Positions 7,864 to 13,376 of a stretch of DNA of 13,376 nt are shown in pieces. This DNA is from Actinomycetota bacterium. GTDB lineage: Bacteria; Actinomycetota; UBA4738; CADDZG01; WHSQ01. Numbering within the stretch: position 1 is the stretch's first letter; each line of letters begins with the position of its first letter. The notes below the pieces were generated by a model. That model ran no database searches. It saw only the letters and a program-made list of their open reading frames with translations, and had not been told where the DNA came from. The stretch spans positions 1 to 13,376 of the forward strand of contig JAUJNU010000046.1 of the NCBI GenBank assembly GCA_030448085.1. The letters run 5' to 3'. A program made the position numbers and the translations under genes.

Positions 7864-9709
7864 GGTTGTCCACCGTCTCGCAGGAGACCTTCCCGATGCT
7901 GATCGATAATCCCGATTCTGGGTTCGCGGGATCCGTCCTCGCCGTCGCGATGTTGAGGGCCGCCGGCATGCTGACCTTCGAGGTTGCTCCCTCTATCAGC
8001 GAGGTGATCGTCGGGATGCTGTCCATCGCGCTGATGTACCCCCGCTTCCCATTTTCGGGCTCGTCGAACAGGTAGACGCTTCCGTAGACCGGATCGTTGA
8101 TGATGATCCTGGGATTGCCTCCTCCTTTGATCTTCTGAAGCTCGTCAGACAGACCGGGCGTAGTGGAGCCAGATAGCGTCAGCTTGTCGTAACCGGGGCT
8201 GGCCCCACCCGCGCTGCCGGCATTGAACGATTTCGAGTAGAAGAAGTCCGCCGACCACGTGCCGCTGGCTATCGCTCCGGACGCCAGGCCTGTGGACCTG
8301 CAGGTGATGTCGATCCGCATGTTCACCACCTTGACGATCCCTTCGGGCTGGAAGGTCGTCGGGAAGAGGAAGATCTGGGGGACCTGGGTGAAGACGCGCG
8401 CCTCTACCCTCCGACCGCTCGACGGTGAGATGGGGGTGCTCTCCACGTAGGTGTTCCCTCCCAGCCTCTTGTCGGAGCTGGTGCCGGACGGGCGCCGGAC
8501 CGAGAAGACCCTGGCCCCCGGAGCGAGGCGCAGAGCGGACTGCGAGGTCGTGTCCGCCTGGTTCGTCACCCAGAACTCGTCCCCTGATCCTTGGTTCAGC
8601 CCGAAGCTCCCGGCTGCTCTCGGGAGCTGGTTGCTAACCCCCACTCCGGGGGCGCGGAAGACGAAAGAGCTGAGCGGCTCGTTCGCGGTGGTGGTGGTGG
8701 CCCCCGCTACCTTGTTGGCGGGGGCGATGGTGACTCCTGTTGGAGCGTCCATCTCCACTCCGGGGGCCGTGATCGCCGCGGTAGGTGAGGCATCGGGAGG
8801 GGCGCGAAGGAAGGATTGCGCCCCGACCTTCTCCACAGGCGCCGCTCCTGGCAGGCCGCCACATTCCCTGCCCGCCAACACCATCGAGGCGGCCGAGCTC
8901 TCCTGGTCGGCGGTGGCGAAGTTACGCAGGGAGCCCACCGAGACCGAACGGCCGGCTACCGCCCGGAGATTGCTGGAGCAGCCCACGGTGTCCACGTAGG
9001 ACGTGATCGCCTGCGCCATGAAGTCGATGGTCGCCCGGGCCCTGATCTTGTCGGGGCTGCCGCGACGATCGCCGAGCAGGGTCACGAGCTGGAAGGCCCT
9101 CTTGGTCCCCCCCTGGGTCCACTCCACCGTGACCATCATGTTCATCAGCTGCGCAGCGGGCGCGGCGCTTGCCGACGTGTAGCCGACGAACGGCGCGAAG
9201 GGCTCATACACCTCGGGGTTGCTATTCAGCCTCGGCCTCACGTACTGGGCCGAGTAGGTGACCTGGAAGCCGGCCGGGATCCTCGAGGTTCCATCCGAGT
9301 TCTTCGGAGGACACGCGAGGGCGCCGCTTGCGGCAGGCGTAGACGTCGTGGGCGTGCAAACCGTGGTGAAGCGGGGGCCGCACGGCACGAGGGTCCCCTG
9401 TGGGGTCCTCGCCGGTGGGTCCGTGCAGGAGGGGCCGGTCGAGTACCCAGGCCCCAGGTCGGGGAAATAAAGATCGGAGATGTCCCTGTTGGGGGCCGAG
9501 TCGTAGTAAGGCAAGCCCCGGATCCGCTCCATGTACTGCTGGCCGAGACTCTTCCCGACGGTGAAGGAACGAGAGAGAGCGGCTCCGCGGAGCGAGCTCG
9601 CAAGGAGCGGCGCTATCCCCAGGACCATGATGCTGAAGACCGTGATGGCCGCGATGACCTCCACCAGGGTGAACCCTGCCTGAGGCTTCTTTCCGAGGCG
9701 ACGCAACAC
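7856..9709 (-). CDS. Very large PilV-like minor prepilin (617 residues)
   Basis: The GTG start at 9709-9707 lies 1 bp after the fimT-like stop; a GGAGG is about 12 nt upstream. The leader ends GKKPQAG, and the mature protein begins FTLVEVIAAITVFSIMV, giving cleavage after G12 and Glu at +5. Residues to about 215 form a PilV-like pilin domain ending MVTVEWTQGGTKRAFQLVTLLGD, cut here to its recognisable core VTVEW...LVTLLGD. The remaining 400 residues are an extra, Ser/Thr/Gly-rich, probably beta-rich region that I do not recognise. Eight cysteines could form disulfides. Ordinary PilV proteins are about 150-200 residues, so the pilin domain acts here as an anchor. A tip adhesin is the likeliest role. 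No PilY1-type adhesin is seen in the window. Confidence 0.85.
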   Translation of the reverse strand: MLRRLGKKPQAGFTLVEVIAAITVFSIMVLGIAPLLASSLRGAALSRSFTVGKSLGQQYMERIRGLPYYDSAPNRDISDLYFPDLGPGYSTGPSCTDPPARTPQGTLVPCGPRFTTVCTPTTSTPAASGALACPPKNSDGTSRIPAGFQVTYSAQYVRPRLNSNPEVYEPFAPFVGYTSASAAPAAQLMNMMVTVEWTQGGTKRAFQLVTLLGDRRGSPDKIRARATIDFMAQAITSYVDTVGCSSNLRAVAGRSVSVGSLRNFATADQESSAASMVLAGRECGGLPGAAPVEKVGAQSFLRAPPDASPTAAITAPGVEMDAPTGVTIAPANKVAGATTTTANEPLSSFVFRAPGVGVSNQLPRAAGSFGLNQGSGDEFWVTNQADTTSQSALRLAPGARVFSVRRPSGTSSDKRLGGNTYVESTPISPSSGRRVEARVFTQVPQIFLFPTTFQPEGIVKVVNMRIDITCRSTGLASGAIASGTWSADFFYSKSFNAGSAGGASPGYDKLTLSGSTTPGLSDELQKIKGGGNPRIIINDPVYGSVYLFDEPENGKRGYISAMDSIPTITSLIEGATSKVSMPAALNIATARTDPANPESGLSISIGKVSCETVDNRV

Positions 9710-9710
9710 G

Positions 9711-10241
9711 CTAGCTGCTCGCCTCCACTCGACCGGTGATCGGGGAGACGGTGACCGTGCGCGTCTTCCCTATGGAGGGGTGCCTGAGGGTCGTGGAAGC
9801 CCCCGTGGCGCTCCCACGACCGAAGAAATAGATGAACCTGTCGCCCCCCGCGGCTTCGGGGATGCTCGCGCAAGCCGACGCCACGTCTGAGTCCGGCGAC
9901 GGATCGGCGGAGGCGGCCGAGACGATGACGCCGCTCTTGAATCGGAGCGAGGTGATCTGCCTGCACCGGGGCGTCCTCCTGGGGTCATACTGTACGACGC
10001 CCCAATCGGAAGACCCCGGCCTGATGCGGATCGAGTAGATGCTGGGATGCGTCTCCGAGACCACCCTCTCCTGCACCTGACGGAGCTGCGAGACGAGCTC
10101 GCCCTGGGCGCTCTTCACGCTCTGCGTCAACCAATAATTGCGCAGCCCTCCGATGGAGAGGACGGAGATTATCCCGATGAGGGATATGACCACGAGGGCC
10201 TCTACGAGCGTGTAACCCCGCTCGTCCACCTGCTTCGACAT
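9711..10241 (-). CDS. FimT/GspH-like type IV prepilin
   Basis: The 176-residue protein starts MSKQVDERG, then YTLVEALVVISLIGIISVLS: a prepilin signal cleaved after G9 with Glu at +5 and the less usual Tyr at +1. The C-terminal part reads like the GspH/FimT head (SIYSIRIRPG, VQYDPRR, FIYFFGRGSATG, GRVEAS). The ATG at 10241 has a GGAAAG ribosome site. An in-frame ATG at 10262 adds seven residues and is also possible, since a tandem repeat places a similar purine-rich sequence before it. It is the first gene of the minor-pilin operon, directly behind a consensus WhiG/FliA promoter. Its expected role is in a minor-pilin priming complex; FimT of some species binds DNA during uptake, which cannot be judged here. 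Confidence 0.85.
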   Translation of the reverse strand: MSKQVDERGYTLVEALVVISLIGIISVLSIGGLRNYWLTQSVKSAQGELVSQLRQVQERVVSETHPSIYSIRIRPGSSDWGVVQYDPRRTPRCRQITSLRFKSGVIVSAASADPSPDSDVASACASIPEAAGGDRFIYFFGRGSATGASTTLRHPSIGKTRTVTVSPITGRVEASS

Positions 10242-10253
10242 GGTGCTTTCCGC

Positions 10254-10281
10254 TCTCTTCATCTCATTCTCTTCATCTCAT
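10254..10281. repeat. Two tandem copies of a 14-bp repeat at the fimT-like start
   Basis: The plus-strand unit TCTCTTCATCTCAT occurs at 10254-10267 and again at 10268-10281. Read on the minus strand, each copy carries two ATGs and a purine-rich AAGAGA, so the duplication doubles the possible start signals and lies just at the predicted transcription start. Confidence 0.9.
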
Positions 10282-10286
10282 TGGCA

Positions 10287-10313
10287 TTATCGGCAAGGCT
10301 CTCTCCTACTTTA
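10287..10313 (-). promoter_or_regulatory. Consensus sigma28/WhiG-class promoter for the minor-pilin operon
   Basis: On the minus strand, TAAA (10313-10310), 15 bp and GCCGATAA (10294-10287) match the FliA/SigD/WhiG consensus TAAA-N15-GCCGATAA without a mismatch; TAAAGT also fits the longer -35. It lies between the pilA terminator and the fimT-like start. Transcription would begin near 10280, leaving a leader of about 20-40 nt. In actinobacteria the matching factor is WhiG. Confidence 0.85.
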
Positions 10314-10321
10314 CGCGCCGC

Positions 10322-10357
10322 GAGAAAAGAAAAGAGGGGCCCCGGGGGGCCCCTCTT
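10322..10357 (-). terminator. Intrinsic terminator of pilA
   Basis: A perfect stem (arms AGAGGGGCCCC and GGGGCCCCTCT, 10333-10343 and 10346-10356, plus one further pair) with a 2-nt spacer is followed on the minus strand by the T-rich TTTTCTTTTC. It lies about 22 nt after the pilA stop and separates pilA from the minor-pilin operon. Confidence 0.92.
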
Positions 10358-10379
10358 CTCCGTGTGCCTCTCGCCTTCG

Positions 10380-10787
10380 CTAACAGGCTCCCGGAGCGGG
10401 CACTCCTGCCGCGCTCTTGAAGCTTGCCGTCTTCCAGGCACCGGGGTCCTGGGAGTGAACCGACTGGATGCAGAACGAGTTTCCGTCGACAGCCGGTGTA
10501 ACCGTGACAGTCGCATAGGCCGGGGTTACGTACCCCGCCGCGTTCAGCTTCACTAGATCCAGACCCGCGTACGAGCCGTTGTTGCCGGCGGCGTAGGTCT
10601 CTGCCGCCGTTGCAGCGTCACGCAGCGTGGACTGCTGCTGTGACTCCCAGCCCTTCTTGCGCTGGTTGAGGAACACCGGGATCGCGATCGCCGCCAGGAT
10701 GGCGATGATCAGGATCACTACCAGGAGCTCGATGAGGGTGAAGCCCTCTTCCTTACGCTCCTTCATTGCGTGGAACCGCTGGAACAT
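10380..10787 (-). CDS. pilA: Type IV major pilin PilA
   Basis: The 135-residue prepilin starts at ATG 10787-10785 with AAGGAGG nine nt upstream. An internal ATG at 10766 would give an even shorter leader and remains possible. The leader ends KERKEEG, and the mature protein of 120 residues begins FTLIELLVVILIIAILAAIA, the canonical pilin helix with Glu at +5. The head is small. Two cysteines, in NSFCIQ and at the final residue, can close the usual C-terminal disulfide loop. It is flanked by its own promoter, a riboswitch and a strong terminator, as expected for an abundant fibre subunit made as a single-gene transcript. The small size and simple head resemble Gram-positive and Geobacter-type pilins rather than large Neisseria-type ones. 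Confidence 0.95.
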   Translation of the reverse strand: MFQRFHAMKERKEEGFTLIELLVVILIIAILAAIAIPVFLNQRKKGWESQQQSTLRDAATAAETYAAGNNGSYAGLDLVKLNAAGYVTPAYATVTVTPAVDGNSFCIQSVHSQDPGAWKTASFKSAAGVPAPGAC

Positions 10788-10891
10788 CCAGCATCTCCTC
10801 CTTCCGTCCCCACAAGCCAGATTCAGGGACATCGTCTCGTTCAATGCAAACTGCCTGCACCGAACGGCCCGCCCTCCGGACCGTCACCTCG

Positions 10892-10977
10892 TTGCAGGTA
10901 ACCCGGCTGACCCACCATGGGTCCCGTGGTTTTGCGCCCCCGCCTTCCAACGGGTTTGCCTTTTACTGCGCTACAGG
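10892..10977 (-). ncRNA. c-di-GMP-I riboswitch (GEMM-I) in the pilA leader
   Basis: The minus strand shows the GEMM-I pattern in order. AAAAGGCAAACC is followed by a hairpin with stem CCCGTT/GGCGGG closed by GGAA, a GNRA tetraloop (10954-10939). Next come GGCGCAAAACC (consensus GACGCAAAGCC, 9 of 11), ACGGG, a hairpin ACCC/GGGT, then CAGCCGGGTTACC (10909-10897). Aligned to the V. cholerae Vc2 aptamer, the ligand-contacting G20, A47 and C92 correspond to G at 10960, A at 10933 and C at 10898. P1 is GCAG (10969-10966) with CTGC (10897-10894). A competing pairing of CCTGCA (10898-10893) with TGCAGG (10859-10854) could form the switch. The pilA start is about 105 nt downstream. Confidence 0.9.
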
Positions 10978-10997
10978 TTTCCTGGCTTGCATGATGA

Positions 10998-11025
10998 GTA
11001 TCGGTACTCGCAAAGGCAAGCTTTA
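10998..11025 (-). promoter_or_regulatory. WhiG/FliA-like promoter of pilA
   Basis: On the minus strand, TAAAGCTT (11025-11018) and ACCGATAC (11005-10998) are 12 bp apart (TAAA-N16-ACCGATAC). The -35 matches TAAAGTTT at 7 of 8 positions and the -10 matches GCCGATAA at 6 of 8; the spacing is one longer than ideal but within the range of SigD/WhiG promoters. Transcription would start near 10990, just before the riboswitch. Confidence 0.6.
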
Positions 11026-11086
11026 ACGCCAAGTTTCAGTCTTTCAGAGGAACCAGGTTCCATTTCCTGGTGGAACTGGCGCGGTA

Positions 11087-11108
11087 GCGCCGGCCCGAAG
11101 GCCGGCGC
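11087..11108 (-). terminator. UUCG hairpin after pilC
   Basis: A perfect 9-bp stem GCGCCGGCC/GGCCGGCGC is closed by TTCG on the minus strand and starts 27 nt after the pilC stop. No U-tract follows, which is common for GC-rich actinobacterial terminators. A second inverted repeat, ACCAGG/CCTGGT at 11052-11071, lies between it and the pilA promoter. The rest of the 347-bp gap holds the pilA promoter and riboswitch. Confidence 0.65.
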
Positions 11109-11134
11109 CCCATGGACTCGACGGTTGGTCGTAG

Positions 11135-12352
11135 TTACTTGATGAGGTCGAAGATCTTGAACATCGGCATGTACAGCGCGATGACCATCGCCCCGACGAT
11201 CCCACCGAGCACCGCGATCATGATGGGCTCGATCAGGTAGGTCAGCGCTTCGGTGGTCGACTCGACATCCTGGTCGTAGAAGTCGGAGATCTTGTCGAGC
11301 ATCTCATCCAAAGCCCCTGTGTCCTCGCCGACGCCGATCATCTGGACGACCATCGGCGGGAAAACGTTGTGCTTGGACAGGGGGGAGGCGATCGTCTCAC
11401 CCGACCGCACGCTCTCCTTCACGTCGGCCGAAGCTCGCGCCAGCACCTCGCTGCCCGTGGAGTCCTTGACGATGTCGAGGGCCTGGAGGACCGGCACGCC
11501 CGAGCGGAGCAGCAGCGCCAGCGTTCGCGTGAAGCGCGAGACCGCCACCTTCTGGAAGAGATCACCGAAGATCGGGATCTTCAGCTTGAACTTGTCCGCC
11601 CGGAGCCTGAAGCTCGCGCTCGAGACCCGCAGGCGCTTGTACGCGATCGTTCCTCCGATGGAGCCCACGATCATGAGCGGGACCATGAACTTGGCGCTCT
11701 TGCTGAGAACGAGAAGGATCCGCGTCGGCAATGGCAGCGTGCCGCCGAGGCCGGTGAACATGTTCGCGAAGGTCGGGACAACGAACAGGAGCATGATCGT
11801 CACCAAGAGGACGGCGATCCCGGCCACGACGATCGGGTACGTCATCGCGGACTTCACCTTCTGGCGCAGACGATGGTCGGCCTCGTAGTTGTCGGCCACC
11901 CTCATGAGGACGGTGTCCAGCTGGCCACCGGTCTCACCCGCCTTGATCATTGAGACGAAAAGATTGTTGAACACCTTCGGGTGCTTGGACATGGACGCCG
12001 AGAGGCTCGAGCCCCGCTCGACGTCGTCCCTCATCTGCCCGATGGCCTTGGCAAGCGTCGTATTCTCGGTCTGCTCCGAAAGGATGCTGAGCGTCCTCAA
12101 AAGCGAAAGACCAGAGTTGATCATCGTGGCGAACTGACGCGAGAAGACCGCAAGGTCCTTCAGCTTCACCTTTTCGGCGCGGAGCCTGATCTCGGTCTTG
12201 GCAGAGACCTTGGCTTCCTTCTTGATCTGGACCGGGACTAGACCCTGGGACCGGAGCCTCTTGGCCACCGCCCCTTCGCCGTCGGCCTCCATCGTCCCGG
12301 AGACGACGTTTCCTTCTCGGGTTCGCACCCTGTACGCATATGAGTCGGCCAT
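11135..12352 (-). CDS. pilC: Type IV pilus platform protein PilC (GspF family)
   Basis: The 405-residue polytopic protein has a short N-terminal domain (YRVRTREGNVVSGTMEA) and two GspF domains at about 72-195 and 275-397. Both start with the repeated FSRQFATMINSGLSLL / FTRTLALLLRSGVPVL pattern and have the KAGETGGQLD / GVGEDTGALD signature. Membrane helices lie near 170-195, 220-240 and 375-395. The end MPMFKIFDLIK is typical. It sits in the membrane above the ATPase ring and passes ATPase motion to the pilin. The ATG at 12352 is 3 bp after the pilT stop, so pilT and pilC are one operon. The assembly ATPase PilB is probably upstream, outside the window. Confidence 0.96.
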   Translation of the reverse strand: MADSYAYRVRTREGNVVSGTMEADGEGAVAKRLRSQGLVPVQIKKEAKVSAKTEIRLRAEKVKLKDLAVFSRQFATMINSGLSLLRTLSILSEQTENTTLAKAIGQMRDDVERGSSLSASMSKHPKVFNNLFVSMIKAGETGGQLDTVLMRVADNYEADHRLRQKVKSAMTYPIVVAGIAVLLVTIMLLFVVPTFANMFTGLGGTLPLPTRILLVLSKSAKFMVPLMIVGSIGGTIAYKRLRVSSASFRLRADKFKLKIPIFGDLFQKVAVSRFTRTLALLLRSGVPVLQALDIVKDSTGSEVLARASADVKESVRSGETIASPLSKHNVFPPMVVQMIGVGEDTGALDEMLDKISDFYDQDVESTTEALTYLIEPIMIAVLGGIVGAMVIALYMPMFKIFDLIK

Positions 12353-12355
12353 CGG

Positions 12356-13376
12356 TTAGCCCTTCCCTGCTAGACGGTTGAATTCCTCTGGGCGATGGCA
12401 GCGCTCGAGTGCCATGTCGTATTGCACCTTGCCCTTCTTCACGAGCTCGGCCAGGTGCTGGTCCATGACCTGCATGCCGTGCTTACCGCCGGCCTGCATG
12501 GAGGTGTAGATCTGGTGCGTCTTGCCCTCTCGGACGAGGTTGCGCACAGCGGGGGTAGCGACGAGGACCTCGGCAGCAACGGCTCTCCCCTTCCCGTCGG
12601 CCGTGGGGATCAGCTGCTGCGACACGATCCCGGCAAGCGTTCCTGCGAGTTGCACCCTGATCTGCTCCTGCTGATGGGGCGGGAAGACGTCGATGAGCCG
12701 GTCTACCGACTGGGGCGCGTCCTGGGTGTGGAGCGTTGCGAAGACGAGGTGACCTGTCTCGGCGGCGGTAAGGGCCGTCTGGATGGTCTCGAGGTCTCTC
12801 AGCTCACCTACCAGGATCACGTCGGGATCCTGCCTCAGCGCGTGCTTAAGAGCCGCCGCGAAGCCGTGGGTGTCTGTTCCCACCTCCCGCTGGTTCACGA
12901 CCGACGCCTTGTGGTTGTGGAGGAACTCGATCGGATCCTCGACGGTCATGATGTGTTCCAGACGGTTCGAGTTGACGAGGTCGATGAGCCCTGCAAGGGT
13001 CGTCGACTTACCGGAACCCGTGATGCCGGTGACGAGACAGAGGCCCCTGCGCAGGTTGGCGAAGTCCTTCACCGCCGGGGGGAGCCCGAGCGAGTCGAGG
13101 TCTTTGATCTCGAACGGGATGAGGCGCATCACGGAGCCCATCGAGCCACGCTGCTGGAACACGTTCACTCGGAACCGCGCCACACCAGGCAACGTATAAG
13201 AGAGGTCCAGCTCGAGCCTCTCTTCGAAGATCTCGCGCTGCTTCTGCGTCAGCATCGAGTAGACGAGCTCCTGCAGGTCCTTCGGCAACAGCTTCCTGTA
13301 ACCCTGGAGCGGACGAAGCTCACCGTTCAGTCGCAAGGTCGGCGGAAGCCCGACGGTTAGGTGGAGGTCGGATGAG
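12356..13376 (-). CDS. pilT: Type IV pilus retraction ATPase PilT, 5' end beyond window
   Basis: The visible 339 residues lack only the first 15-20 of a PilT. They open SSDLHLTVGLPPTLRLNG, the PilT N-terminal domain, which shows the frame is open through the right edge. Motifs are Walker A GITGSGKST (117-125), Asp box VEDPIEF, Walker B DPDVILVGELRD (183-194), His box GHLVFATLHT, and the PilT-specific AVRNLVREGKTHQ near the C-terminus, the counterpart of AIRNLIRE needed for retraction. These separate it from the assembly ATPase PilB. It is a cytoplasmic hexamer that depolymerises the pilus, powering twitching and DNA uptake. It heads the visible part of the locus with pilC. Confidence 0.96.
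   Translation of the reverse strand, partial: SSDLHLTVGLPPTLRLNGELRPLQGYRKLLPKDLQELVYSMLTQKQREIFEERLELDLSYTLPGVARFRVNVFQQRGSMGSVMRLIPFEIKDLDSLGLPPAVKDFANLRRGLCLVTGITGSGKSTTLAGLIDLVNSNRLEHIMTVEDPIEFLHNHKASVVNQREVGTDTHGFAAALKHALRQDPDVILVGELRDLETIQTALTAAETGHLVFATLHTQDAPQSVDRLIDVFPPHQQEQIRVQLAGTLAGIVSQQLIPTADGKGRAVAAEVLVATPAVRNLVREGKTHQIYTSMQAGGKHGMQVMDQHLAELVKKGKVQYDMALERCHRPEEFNRLAGKG

Noticed and set aside
8816..9739. Plus-strand open frame of about 300 codons
   Set aside because: It is antisense to the PilV-like gene, with Arg/Gly-rich composition, no ribosome site and no family resemblance.
10892..10977. cGAMP-specific GEMM-Ib reading of the riboswitch
   Set aside because: The base aligned to Vc2 G20 is G, not the A typical of the cGAMP variant. 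The A before it aligns to the variable position 19.
11023..11031. Sigma54-like TTGGC...TTGC upstream of pilA
   Set aside because: The GG to GC spacing is one base too long for a -24/-12 promoter, and sigma54 is generally absent from actinobacteria. The overlapping WhiG-like match fits better.
1..13376. CRISPR arrays, insertion sequences, tRNA or rRNA genes, integration sites
   Set aside because: No spaced repeats, transposase-like proteins, tRNA-like cloverleafs or rRNA sequence were seen on either strand.

Overview
The window is GC-rich and every supported gene lies on the minus strand, so transcription runs from the right edge to the left edge. It holds most of a type IV pilus (T4P) assembly locus followed by shikimate-pathway genes. 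No PilQ secretin is visible and the pilMNO block ends in an unusual PilP-like protein, which fits a monoderm. Together with the AroC sequence style, a BldC/excisionase-like regulator and WhiG-class promoters, this suggests a deep-branching actinobacterium (Rubrobacter- or Thermoleophilia-like). That placement is inference.

Layout in transcription order: pilT (retraction ATPase, 5' end beyond the right edge) and pilC (platform protein), closed by a UUCG hairpin; a WhiG/FliA-like promoter, a c-di-GMP-I riboswitch and the major pilin pilA, closed by an intrinsic terminator; a consensus WhiG/FliA promoter followed by four minor-pilin genes (fimT/gspH-like, a 617-residue PilV-like protein, PilW-like, PilX-like) joined by overlaps or a 1-nt gap; an intergenic control region with helically phased CCCC-N4-GGGG palindromes and a sigma70-type promoter; a small HTH regulator, then pilM, pilN, pilO and a membrane-anchored Asp/Gly-rich PilP-like gene; finally aroC and a fused aroK-aroB gene that runs off the left edge.

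How it works together: PilT, PilC, PilM, PilN and PilO form the inner-membrane machine, PilA is the fibre, and the four minor pilins are expected to prime or cap it. The large PilV-like protein is a tip-adhesin candidate. Control of the fibre genes appears to converge on c-di-GMP. A c-di-GMP riboswitch lies in the pilA leader, and both pilA and the minor-pilin operon carry WhiG-type promoters. WhiG is held by the c-di-GMP-dependent anti-sigma factor RsiG in other actinobacteria.

One caution dominates the middle of the window. From about 4130 to 6550, three genes and the 5' end of pilN are split among reading frames by more than a dozen one-base indels, yet the protein sequence stays family-like on both sides of each break. 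Sequence error in a poorly covered stretch is more likely than decay.
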